Shown one piece after another: positions 52,844-60,046 of a stretch of DNA of 64,000 nucleotides. The notes below the pieces were generated by a model, which saw only the letters and a list, made by a program, of their open reading frames with translations, was not told the origin of the DNA and made no database searches. Source of the DNA: an uncultured Anaerococcus sp. (lineage in GTDB: Bacteria; Bacillota; Clostridia; Tissierellales; Peptoniphilaceae); assembly GCF_943912825.1 (NCBI RefSeq), contig NZ_CALTUX010000005.1:1-64000 (forward strand), read 5' to 3'. The position numbers and the translations under genes are program-made. The stretch's first letter is position 1; each line of letters opens with the position of its first letter.

Positions 52844-54028
52844 TTATTTATTAGTACCTGCATCACTATCGAATTTGTACTCACCATTTTCTATTCTTAT
52901 CATCTTAGCAGTTTTGATTGGGTTGTTGTTTTCGTCATAGGTAAATGATCCTGTAACGCCTTTAAATTCTACTTTCTTTAGGGCATCTATAACCTTAGCC
53001 CATTCTGTTGTTCCTGCTGCTTCTACAGCTTGTTTATATAGGTAAACTGTGTCATAGCCTTCTGCTGCAAATGTTGATGGGTTTTCACCAAATTTTTCTT
53101 TATAGTTCTTTAAGAATGTTTGTACTTCTTCAGATGGGTCTTCTAGGGTAAATTGATTTGAGAAGTATGAATTATCTAATGATGAAAAGCTTGATTCATC
53201 CATTACTGATAGGACTGTATCCCAACCATCAGCACCAACTAGAGTTGCATCTATGCCAGCTTCCTTTACTTGAGGAGCTATTAAGGCTACCTTTTCATAA
53301 TAGTCTGGTATAAATAGGACATCTGGGTTTTGACCTCTTACATTTGTAAGCTGTGCCTTAAAGTCTGTGTCGCTATCGCCGTATGATTCATCAGCCACTA
53401 CTTCCATGCCAAGTTCTTTAGCCTTTTTCTCAAACACATCAGCAACTCCCATTGAGAAATCAGAAGATTGGTTACGTAGGATTGCAACCTTTTTAGCATT
53501 TAGCTTTTCCTTTGAGAAGTGTGCTAGTACTTCACCTTGGAATGGATCTGTAAAGCATGTCCTAAATACATTTGGCTTACCTTCTGTTATGTTTGCTTGA
53601 GTCGCTGTTGGAGTGATATATAATACCCCATCATTAACAGATGATTCTGCTATGGCTAAGGCTGGTTTTGATGGAACACCACCAAAGATTGCATCTACCT
53701 TGTCTTCCATAAGTTTGTTGTAATTTGTAACAGCATCTGTTATCTCTCCCTTATCATCATATTCTACCCAGTCAACCTTCTTGCCTAGGATTCCGCCATT
53801 TGCATTTACTTCTTCTATGGCAAGTTTTATACCATTATTAGTAGTTTGACCATAAATTGATAAAGGACCTGTTAAAGGAGCAGAGTTGCCAAGCTTTATT
53901 GTTTCGCTTGCTTCTTGTTTATTTGCTCCATCTGCCTTCTTGCTTTCGTTTCCACCTTCATTTCCACAGGCTGATAAAAATAGGCCTGCTAATAACATTC
54001 CAACTGCAAATTTTTTTCTTAAATTCAT
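52844..54028 (-). CDS. livK: Branched-chain amino acid-binding lipoprotein LivK (copy 2)
   Basis: A paralogous Liv binding lipoprotein of 394 residues, with lipobox AGLFLSACGNEG, IKLGNSAPLTGPLSIYG, and FTYDENNNPIKTAKMIRIEN at the C-terminus. It is a solo gene with no permease, so it probably shares the LivHMGF channel and widens its specificity. The ATG at 54028 has GGAGG six bases upstream. It has its own promoter and T-box with an Ile-type specifier. Confidence 0.94.
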   Translation of the reverse strand: MNLRKKFAVGMLLAGLFLSACGNEGGNESKKADGANKQEASETIKLGNSAPLTGPLSIYGQTTNNGIKLAIEEVNANGGILGKKVDWVEYDDKGEITDAVTNYNKLMEDKVDAIFGGVPSKPALAIAESSVNDGVLYITPTATQANITEGKPNVFRTCFTDPFQGEVLAHFSKEKLNAKKVAILRNQSSDFSMGVADVFEKKAKELGMEVVADESYGDSDTDFKAQLTNVRGQNPDVLFIPDYYEKVALIAPQVKEAGIDATLVGADGWDTVLSVMDESSFSSLDNSYFSNQFTLEDPSEEVQTFLKNYKEKFGENPSTFAAEGYDTVYLYKQAVEAAGTTEWAKVIDALKKVEFKGVTGSFTYDENNNPIKTAKMIRIENGEYKFDSDAGTNK

Positions 54029-54052
54029 AATTTCCTCCATTATTTTTGGAAT

Positions 54053-54328
54053 AAAAAAACCTCCGTCTCTTTATCCCTACTGGTTAAAGAGACGAAGGGT
54101 AATAAACAAAATTTTACACTCCGCGGTACCACTCTTTTTCATCTAATGATGCACTTAGTTTCATTTAATGAATAGCTCTGTAACGGGAGCTCCCGCACTC
54201 ACCTACTTTTCGGTAAGAAAGCTCAGTGGTGATTTTCGTTAGTTTCATCTTGCTAGTTCGCACCAACCACTAGCTCTCTTGAAGACTATCCTAATTACTC
54301 TTCCACATCAACGCTTTTGTATTTGATA
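54053..54328 (-). promoter_or_regulatory. T-box riboswitch leader of livK copy 2 (specifier probably AUC, Ile)
   Basis: On the minus strand the T-box AGAGTGGTACCGCGGAG (54119-54135) follows AGTAGGTG and a GCGGGAGC-TCCCG stem III. The terminator hairpin (54061-54101) ends in a T-run at 54053-54060. The lower stem I pairs AGTGGT with ACCACT, and the 3' side of the specifier bulge reads GAAA-ATC-ACC, giving ATC (isoleucine). The two leaders share their whole 3' half, so they probably arose by duplication with the gene and then changed specifier. Confidence 0.93.
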
Positions 54329-54334
54329 GTTCAT

Positions 54335-54363
54335 ATTATATAACCCCTTTTAGAATTTGTCAA
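54335..54363 (-). promoter_or_regulatory. Consensus promoter of the livK copy 2 T-box transcript
   Basis: On the minus strand TTGACA (54358-54363) and TATAAT (54335-54340) are separated by exactly 17 bp. Confidence 0.85.
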
Positions 54364-54446
54364 ATAAATTTATCATATTTATTTATAATACTTAATTATT
54401 ATAAGTTACCCCTCACTATAAATATTGAAATATCAATAATATAAAT

Positions 54447-54480
54447 AAAAAACCGCATACTCATTAATAAGTATACGGTA
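54447..54480 (-). terminator. Intrinsic terminator of mgtE
   Basis: On the minus strand ACCGTATACT pairs with AGTATGCGGT around TATTAATG, with a G-T wobble, followed by a T-run, six bases after the mgtE stop. Between this point and the T-box promoter the sequence is AT-rich with no gene. Confidence 0.85.
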
Positions 54481-54485
54481 ATTGT

Positions 54486-55811
54486 TTATAAACCCAAAAG
54501 CACTGATGCTACTTCAAAATAAATTAAAAGTACACCTGTATCTACAATTGTAGTTATAAGTGGTCCAGCCATTACGGTTGGATCTATTTTTAGCTTATCA
54601 GCAATTAATGGCAAGAGTCCACCAATTACATTTGATAGAACTATTGTCAAAAATAATGTAATTGAGACTGTTAAATTTACTGCAAGACTTACATTATCTA
54701 CTATTATTATCCTTATAAAGTTGATAGCAACAAGGACTAGGGATACAAGTGTTCCTACCCTAGCTTCCTTAAAAATAACTTTTAAAAAGTCTTTAGCAGA
54801 TAGCTCGCCACTGTATAATTGAGTCATAATTGTAGTTGATGCTTGGCTTCCAGCGTTTCCACCGGAGTCCATCAGCATTGGTATATAGGCTGTAAGGGCT
54901 ACAGCTTTGGCGAGTATTGATTCATATCTTTGGATAATAAAGCCTGTCATTGTAGCAGTAATTAGACAAATTACTAGCCAAGTAGTCCTGTTTTTGGCAA
55001 TGGTCCTGCTTGGTTCGTCTAGGTATGTTTCTGACTGATCAGAAATACCTGTTACGTTAGCAAAGTCCTCTTGCATCTCTTCGTGAACGATGTCGATAAC
55101 ATCTTCTGCTGGTACGATACCGATTAGTCTTCCTTCAGAATCTGTAACTGGCACCTCTCCTAGGTCATATTTGATAGATAGCTTAGCTACTACCTCTTGG
55201 TCGTCTGTTGGACTTACTACAGCTGTTATAGGCTCTGTGATAGATTCGATAGTAGATTTTTTATTTCTAATAAGATCGGCTATAAATACAAATCCTATTA
55301 GGACTAAAGAATCATCTGTAACCCAGATTTGCTCTAGCTTTTCAGCATCTAAATCAGAATTCATGACCTTTTCCATAGCCTTAGCTGGAGATTCACTAGA
55401 TTTTACAGATAGGAAGTTAACTGTCATTATAGAACCAACAGATTCCTCTGGATATCCTAATAGCTCGTTAATAATAGTTCTCCTGGAATCTTCGATATGG
55501 CTTGTCATTAACTTTTGAACAATATTTGCAGGTAGTTCCTGGAGGGTATCTACAAGCTCATCTTCGTCAAGTTCTTTGATTAGGTCCTTAATATTTTCTT
55601 CTGATAAAATAGATAGGATCCTATCCTTATTTTCTGGTCTTAATTCTGTAAAAGCATCTGCCAAGAGATCCTTATTTAAAAGCTTAATCCAAATTGCTAC
55701 AGATTTTTCTGGCAAAATTTCAAGCTTGTCAGCAATATCTACAGGGTTCATTTGGTTGATTTCTTCTTGTAAGTTTTTAAGATTATCAACATCATATTTT
55801 CTCTCTGCCAT
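54486..55811 (-). CDS. mgtE: Magnesium transporter MgtE
   Basis: MgtE is a dimeric Mg2+ channel whose cytosolic domains close it when Mg2+ is plentiful. The 441-residue protein has the N domain (about 1-125, helical with ELDEDELVDTLQELP), two CBS domains (about 130-250), a plug helix, and five membrane segments from about 275 with PMLMDSGGNAGSQASTTIM, the pore motif. ATGAGG lies upstream of the ATG, which follows an unusual leader with a 15-codon ORF. The pore and CBS parts are complete. Confidence 0.95.
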   Translation of the reverse strand: MAERKYDVDNLKNLQEEINQMNPVDIADKLEILPEKSVAIWIKLLNKDLLADAFTELRPENKDRILSILSEENIKDLIKELDEDELVDTLQELPANIVQKLMTSHIEDSRRTIINELLGYPEESVGSIMTVNFLSVKSSESPAKAMEKVMNSDLDAEKLEQIWVTDDSLVLIGFVFIADLIRNKKSTIESITEPITAVVSPTDDQEVVAKLSIKYDLGEVPVTDSEGRLIGIVPAEDVIDIVHEEMQEDFANVTGISDQSETYLDEPSRTIAKNRTTWLVICLITATMTGFIIQRYESILAKAVALTAYIPMLMDSGGNAGSQASTTIMTQLYSGELSAKDFLKVIFKEARVGTLVSLVLVAINFIRIIIVDNVSLAVNLTVSITLFLTIVLSNVIGGLLPLIADKLKIDPTVMAGPLITTIVDTGVLLIYFEVASVLLGL

Positions 55812-55976
55812 TTTTACCTCATTTCTCTTTAATGTACAATGGCAAAAAGAATCGCCACTATACTAGTATCCTATTGTCTTAAAATCCGGGTCGGGCACAG
55901 CCTTATCCATTATTCCTCCTTAAACAAATGTGCCTATACCTTAATGAAGATATAGGCCTAATGTCATTTCTTATCT
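55801..55976 (-). promoter_or_regulatory. Structured mgtE leader RNA with alternative helices
   Basis: The predicted 5' leader is about 165 bases. Helix 1 pairs GCCTATATC with GGTATAGGC (55932-55957). A competing helix pairs GGCACA (55929-55934) with TGTGCC (55894-55899), enclosing the ribosome binding site and start of the leader ORF. Helix B pairs GTATAGTGGC (55854-55863, beginning on the last base of the leader stop codon) with GCCATTGTAC (55834-55843). Helix C pairs CTTTTTGCCATT (55838-55849) with AATGGCAGAGAG (55801-55812), covering the mgtE start codon. B and C share bases and cannot coexist. I do not see an M-box. Confidence 0.55.
55863..55910 (-). CDS. Putative mgtE leader peptide
   Basis: A 15-codon frame, MDKAVPDPDFKTIGY, opens four bases after AAGGAGG, the strongest ribosome binding site in the area, and ends 52 bases before mgtE. 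The Val-Pro-Asp-Pro-Asp core alternates proline and acidic residues. Enterobacterial MgtL, which starts mgtA regulation, also has acidic residues mixed with prolines, and such stretches destabilise translating ribosomes at low Mg2+. I know of no described Firmicute example, but cannot search. That it is translated is inferred from the ribosome binding site and position. Confidence 0.6.
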   Translation of the reverse strand: MDKAVPDPDFKTIGY

Positions 55977-55982
55977 GTTCAG

Positions 55983-56011
55983 ATTATACAGTTTTTATCT
56001 TTAAAATTCAA
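55983..56011 (-). promoter_or_regulatory. Promoter of the mgtE leader
   Basis: On the minus strand TTGAAT (56006-56011) and TATAAT (55983-55988) are 17 bp apart, placed right after the stop codon of the HAD gene. The start would be near 55976. Confidence 0.68.
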
Positions 56012-56012
56012 T

Positions 56013-56708
56013 TTATGCAAATATTTTATCAATCAATCCATCAACTTCTTTTAGGGACCTTATCTCATAGTCAATATCTAAATTCAAAGTATTTTCCAAA
56101 GCATTTGGATTAAACCAAACAGTCTTAATCTTAGATCTGATTCCGCCAAGCATATCTGAAGTTAAAGAATCACCGATTATTACATAATCATCAAGATTTC
56201 TTGAACCTATATGGTCAAAAACATAGTCAAAAAACCTCTCATCAGGCTTTTCGTATCCTACAAGTTCCGAAATAAAAGATTTGATAAAAATCTTATTTAG
56301 GCCTGACCCATCAAGCTTGCCTCTTTGTGCTGTAAGCGAGCCATTTGTCACAGCATATTGGTCATACTTGCCATGGAGTTTTTCGATAATCTCCTTACCA
56401 TATGGATTAAAAACATAGGTCTTACCAAGCTCTTCTTGATAAGTCTTATTAAAATCACTCGCTATTGACCTATCTATCCCATACTCAGCAAAGAAATCCT
56501 CAAATCTTCCCACAAGGACCTGATCTCTAGTTACCTCGCCTCTTTCAAGCCTTTCCCAATATGACTTATTTATAAGCTTATAGATCTTAATCATTTCATC
56601 ACTTGGCTTATCCAAACCATATATATCAAAACACTCAAAAATCGCTCTAGTTTCTGCCAGGTCAAAATTTAAAAGTGTACCATCTATATCCCATAAAATT
56701 TTCTTCAT
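56013..56708 (-). CDS. HAD-superfamily hydrolase (YjjG/YfnB type)
   Basis: A 231-residue HAD phosphatase with motif I WDIDGTLLNFD at the start, a helical cap of the YjjG/YfnB kind, AVTNGSLTAQRGKLDGSGL (motif II, with Lys-like region), and VIIGDSLTSDMLGGI (motif IV). YjjG-type enzymes dephosphorylate pyrimidine nucleotides, including damaged ones, but the substrate here is not fixed. It is a single gene, divergent from the EEP gene. Confidence 0.88.
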   Translation of the reverse strand: MKKILWDIDGTLLNFDLAETRAIFECFDIYGLDKPSDEMIKIYKLINKSYWERLERGEVTRDQVLVGRFEDFFAEYGIDRSIASDFNKTYQEELGKTYVFNPYGKEIIEKLHGKYDQYAVTNGSLTAQRGKLDGSGLNKIFIKSFISELVGYEKPDERFFDYVFDHIGSRNLDDYVIIGDSLTSDMLGGIRSKIKTVWFNPNALENTLNLDIDYEIRSLKEVDGLIDKIFA

Positions 56709-56805
56709 AAAATCTCCTTACCTATTTATCTTACCCTAATTTAAAGCTATAACTATTTACAAAATTCTTTATAAGTGATAAGCTTATTTTAAAAGAGAGG
56801 TGCTT

Positions 56806-57864
56806 ATGAAAAAAACAATAAAAATATTACTTGGTCTTGTAGGTATCGTCTTACTAGCCTTTATACTTCTATTAGTTTATCTGATGATTACAGAATATAA
56901 GCCAAAAGATGTAGAAGAAATAGCAGTAACCGGAACCAAAGACCAAAAACTAGAACAAGACCACGATTACAAGTTACTAACATGGAATATAGGTTATGCT
57001 GGCCTAGATAAAGATACAGACTTCTTTATGGATGGAGGCAAGATGGTCTTTCCTATATCAAAAGACCATGTAGAAAAGGCCCTAACAGGCATTGCAGAAT
57101 CCATAAAGAAGATCGACCCAGACCTATGTCTGCTCCAAGAAGTGGATAGCAATTCAAAAAGAACCTATCACATAAATGAAGTCGAATTTTTCGACAATAA
57201 ATTAGACGGTATTTCAACCTTCGCCTACAATTACAAGGTAAACTTCGTTCCAATTCCCTTCCCTCCAATGGGCAAGGTAAATTCCGGAATCTATACAAAT
57301 TCCAAATACCAAATCGAATCATCCTTTAGGTACCAACAACCAATCCCACATAAGTGGCCTGTAAGGCTCGCCAACCTAAAAAGAGGCTTCAACGCATCCT
57401 ACCTCCCAATCGAGGGAACTGATAAGCAGCTAGTCCTTGTCAATGCCCACCTAGATGCCTACGAATCAGGCTCAAATGGAAGGCTTGCCCAGACCAAACA
57501 AATCCTAGCCTTCATGGCAGAAGAATATAAAAAAGGCAACTACGTAATAGTAGGTGGAGACTTTAACCAAGAACTAAGAGAAGGTCACAAAACAGACACA
57601 CCAGAAGACATGTGGCATCCATCACCATTCCCTTATGAATATATGTCAGATGATTTCAAAACAGTCTTTGATGAAAACATAAACTCCTCAAGACTAAACC
57701 ACAAGCCATACGACCCAAACGACTCCTACGAATGCATAATAGATGGCTTCATAGTCAGCAAAAATGTCACAGTAAATAAAGTCGAAGGCCAAAAACTAGG
57801 TTTCGTAAACAGCGACCACAACCCAGTCCTCTTGGAATTCAAACTAGAAAAAGAAAATAAGTAA
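56806..57864 (+). CDS. Endonuclease/exonuclease/phosphatase family protein, membrane-anchored
   Basis: The 352-residue protein has an N-terminal membrane anchor (about residues 5-27) and an EEP-fold domain with LLTWNIGYAGL near 60, CLLQEVDSNSK near 108, HLDAYESGSNGRL, IVGGDFNQEL near 250 and the final NSDHNPVLLEF. These cover the metal and catalytic residues of DNase I-like hydrolases. The substrate could be nucleic acid, a phospholipid such as sphingomyelin, or an inositol phosphate; nothing decides it. I use the ATG at 56806; the GTG at 56800 lies inside the GAGAGG ribosome binding site. Confidence 0.87.
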   Translation: MKKTIKILLGLVGIVLLAFILLLVYLMITEYKPKDVEEIAVTGTKDQKLEQDHDYKLLTWNIGYAGLDKDTDFFMDGGKMVFPISKDHVEKALTGIAESIKKIDPDLCLLQEVDSNSKRTYHINEVEFFDNKLDGISTFAYNYKVNFVPIPFPPMGKVNSGIYTNSKYQIESSFRYQQPIPHKWPVRLANLKRGFNASYLPIEGTDKQLVLVNAHLDAYESGSNGRLAQTKQILAFMAEEYKKGNYVIVGGDFNQELREGHKTDTPEDMWHPSPFPYEYMSDDFKTVFDENINSSRLNHKPYDPNDSYECIIDGFIVSKNVTVNKVEGQKLGFVNSDHNPVLLEFKLEKENK

Positions 57865-57867
57865 GAC

Positions 57868-57899
57868 AAAAGCCCAAAGCATATGCCTTGGGCCTTTCT
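57868..57899. terminator. Bidirectional intrinsic terminator
   Basis: AAAGCCCAA and TTGGGCCTT with an imperfect inner AGC/GCC pair form a hairpin between the convergent EEP and GNAT genes. Confidence 0.8.
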
Positions 57900-57902
57900 T
57901 AT

Positions 57903-58325
57903 CTATAAATCAAGCCTATAAAGTTCATTTCCGCACTCTTTAAAGCCAAATTTACTAAATAAATTAAGACTAGGCTCATTAAAATCATAAATCTCAGCCT
58001 TTAAATAGCTAAGTCCCTTATCTTTAGCATAATCAATCAATTTTCTTAAAACAAGAGAACCAAGACCCTTGCCCCTATAATCCTTATCAAGAACAAGGGC
58101 AACCATATTATCATCAAAAATAGCACAATCACCAATAAGCTTATTATCATATTCTATATAAAATAAGTCTCCGTGCTTAGATAAATAAGTATACATCCTA
58201 ATAAGGTCATCCAGATCATAAGCTTTCCGGGCCCCATCAACCATCTTCACAGTAAGTGGGTCTTTGTACCAAGCTAAACTTGTGTCATAAGCTGGGAAAT
58301 AATCAATTATTTCGATCTCTTTCAT
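57903..58325 (-). CDS. GNAT family N-acetyltransferase
   Basis: A 140-residue GNAT protein with motif A in VALVLDKDYRGKGLGSLVLR near residue 78 (acetyl-CoA pyrophosphate loop RGKGLG) and the motif B region EPSLNLFSKFGFKECGNELY. The substrate is unknown. It is the last gene of a three-gene cluster with a PH-like protein and an XRE regulator, 6 bp after the former. Confidence 0.87.
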   Translation of the reverse strand: MKEIEIIDYFPAYDTSLAWYKDPLTVKMVDGARKAYDLDDLIRMYTYLSKHGDLFYIEYDNKLIGDCAIFDDNMVALVLDKDYRGKGLGSLVLRKLIDYAKDKGLSYLKAEIYDFNEPSLNLFSKFGFKECGNELYRLDL

Positions 58326-58331
58326 AAATTT

Positions 58332-58745
58332 TTAAACCCTAAACCAATCATTATCCAGAAGCTTTTCTATATTTTTCTCATTATTTACAAAAATCTTGCC
58401 CTTATATGGGATTTCGTATTGGTAGACCTTGCCTAGGTGGTTAATTTTTAGGATATTTTTATAAGAATAGTCTATGCTTATATCCTCTATCTCATTCCAG
58501 GCCATGAAGAGGAAGTCTTTTTTTAGTGAATTAGACATTTCTGATTCATAAATTCCCTTTGGGCCAAAATGTAAGATAAAGGTCCTGGTGCTATCAAATA
58601 CATAATATAACTTGCTTAAGAGTAGTTTTATAAGACCATTAGCTGCTGAGTTATGCTTAAAGGCTACTAGGTAGGCTCCCTCATCTCCAAAGGCTTCTTT
58701 TACTTTTTCTTCTATTTCTTCATTTGAATTAAATAATAATCCCAT
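58332..58745 (-). CDS. Uncharacterised 137-residue protein, PH-like
   Basis: No family is recognised with certainty. The N-terminus (residues 1-45) is acidic and helical, and the rest is mainly beta strand with a pattern (RTFILHFGPKGIYESEM, FMAWNEIEDISIDYS) like bacterial PH-like domains of the YcxB/bPH kind. No membrane segment. It lies 9 bp behind the XRE gene and is presumably co-regulated with it. Confidence 0.55.
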   Translation of the reverse strand: MGLLFNSNEEIEEKVKEAFGDEGAYLVAFKHNSAANGLIKLLLSKLYYVFDSTRTFILHFGPKGIYESEMSNSLKKDFLFMAWNEIEDISIDYSYKNILKINHLGKVYQYEIPYKGKIFVNNEKNIEKLLDNDWFRV

Positions 58746-58753
58746 AATTTCTC

Positions 58754-58960
58754 CTATTTAAATATAAATACTTCCTTGATGTCTTTATCAAAAACCTTGC
58801 AAATCTTATAGGCTGTCTCAAGGGTTGGGCTTATAGTATTATTTTCATAAGCCATTATCGACCTGCGCTTAAGACCTACCATTTTTGCCAGGGCATTTTG
58901 AGAAAGACCCATTTCCTTCCTAAATTCCTTGATTCTATTATCTATTTCTACTTCTATCAT
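58754..58960 (-). CDS. XRE-family transcriptional regulator
   Basis: A 68-residue stand-alone helix-turn-helix protein: RIKEFRKEMGLSQNALAKMV (helices 1-2) and KRRSIMAYENNTISPTLETA (recognition helix), of the Cro/C1/YozG type. It has no dimerisation or ligand domain. Two direct repeats overlap its predicted promoter, so autoregulation is likely. It heads the XRE, PH-like, GNAT cluster. Confidence 0.9.
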   Translation of the reverse strand: MIEVEIDNRIKEFRKEMGLSQNALAKMVGLKRRSIMAYENNTISPTLETAYKICKVFDKDIKEVFIFK

Positions 58961-58978
58961 AGAAAACCCTTCTTTTTT

Positions 58979-59017
58979 GTTACATTTATAGTACTATTTA
59001 TGTTACTTTTATAGTAC
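58979..59017 (-). promoter_or_regulatory. Repeated operator upstream of the XRE gene
   Basis: GTTACATTTATAGTAC (58979-58994) and GTTACTTTTATAGTAC (59002-59017) are near-identical 16-base direct repeats 23 bp apart, each with a TAC-N7-GTA dyad. The second covers the -10 box of the XRE promoter, as expected for a repressor site. Confidence 0.6.
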
Positions 59018-59039
59018 CATATTTATAAAATTTATACAA
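59011..59039 (-). promoter_or_regulatory. Promoter of the XRE cluster
   Basis: On the minus strand TTGTAT (59034-59039) and TACTAT (59011-59016) are 17 bp apart, with the -10 inside operator repeat 2. Confidence 0.55.
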
Positions 59040-59104
59040 GTATAAATAAAAAATCGCTTACATAGAACTACATATTTGAATTGCTATATCCCTATTATTT
59101 ATTA

Positions 59105-59460
59105 AAGTTAAAGCACAACTATATTTACTCGATGTATAAGTAACATGCCGGTCTAAGTATTTCTTAAAATTTAAGTATATGTAATAGATTCCTCCACATC
59201 GGTCGGAATAAGGGAATGGAATGTGACGTAACAAGGGAAAAGAAGAAATCTTTGGCGTCATCGCTTTTCTTTCTCGAACTTATGTGAGACAAGCCCGTCG
59301 GCTCATAGAGACCAAGCCAGTACGAAGCGCCCCTTCCCTTCTCGAGCTTTGCGAGAGAACTCATGGTTCTGTTCATAGTGGGTCTTGTAACTACATCGGC
59401 ATTAGGTAAATAAAACCATAACCTTATGAAAACAAAAGTTTTCGAAGAAAACACCCCTTC
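59105..59460 (+). repeat. Modular intergenic repeat, array 1
   Basis: This gene-free stretch holds one degenerate copy of the modules found in the longer array at 61795-63066: module D (59105-59230, AAGCACAACTATAT), module C (59286-59318, AAGCCCGTCGGCT), module A (59337-59419, GAGAGAACTCATGGTTCTG and ACATCGGCATTAG) and module B (AGTTTTCGAAGAAAAC). Order and orientation match the other array. Long frames within it are not coding: they share the same repeat-derived peptides and lack ribosome binding sites. Confidence 0.8.
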
Positions 59461-59473
59461 ACCTCAAAACCTA

Positions 59474-60046
59474 TTACACATTCATAAACAAAACCAATAT
59501 CAAAACCTGCATCAAAATCATAAGAGGCAGGCCCATTTTATAATAAGCCTTCTTGATCTTATGCCTAAAAACCTTCATACCAATAAGACCACCGATTGCT
59601 CCACCAATAAAAGATAGGCCTAGCAAAAGTCCATTTTTTAGTCTCCGCTTATCTCTATTTGCCTTATACTTATCAAAACCAAAGGCTAAAAAACTTATCA
59701 TATTAATAAGTCCCAAATATATCAATAAATATGGCTTGTCCCCAAAAAATCTGACAAAATCAAAAGAAAGACTTCCCATATCCTTTCTAAAAAGCAAGAA
59801 CAAAACAAGCTCGATCACAAAGCTAGCAAAGGCAAAAACCTTCAGACTAAGACCATCCTTAGCTGTATTCCTATCAAATATAAAAATAGCAAGGATAAGT
59901 CCCAAGGACCCTCCACATATCCCTGTAAAATAGAGAATTAAAGTTAAAATGCTTTTTATAATCCCAGACCTAAGAGACTTATAAGGAATATACAAAACAA
60001 AGCTAATTACATTTATCAGACCAAGATAAATAAAAATTTTATCCAT
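59474..60046 (-). CDS. DUF1294 membrane protein with internal duplication
   Basis: A 190-residue protein with about six membrane segments. DUF1294 normally covers about 85 residues; here it is duplicated. The second half (about 108-165), IYLGLINMISFLAFGFDKYK and FIGGAIGGLIGMKVFRHK, is the canonical copy, and the first half (about 5-60), IYLGLINVISFVLYIPYKSL and FTGICGGSLGLILAIFIFD, is diverged and has lost the DKxKA residues. Function of the family is unknown. ATG at 60046, overlapping the TIGR04076 gene by 8 bp. Confidence 0.82.
   Translation of the reverse strand: MDKIFIYLGLINVISFVLYIPYKSLRSGIIKSILTLILYFTGICGGSLGLILAIFIFDRNTAKDGLSLKVFAFASFVIELVLFLLFRKDMGSLSFDFVRFFGDKPYLLIYLGLINMISFLAFGFDKYKANRDKRRLKNGLLLGLSFIGGAIGGLIGMKVFRHKIKKAYYKMGLPLMILMQVLILVLFMNV

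Noticed and set aside
55812..55976. M-box (ykoK) Mg2+ riboswitch before mgtE
   Set aside because: The leader is too short and I do not find the conserved M-box blocks. Its helices are explained by the leader ORF model instead.
59164..59454. Open frame of 96 codons on the minus strand
   Set aside because: It overlaps the repeat array, shares a repeat-derived peptide with a frame at 62185-62388, and has no ribosome binding site.
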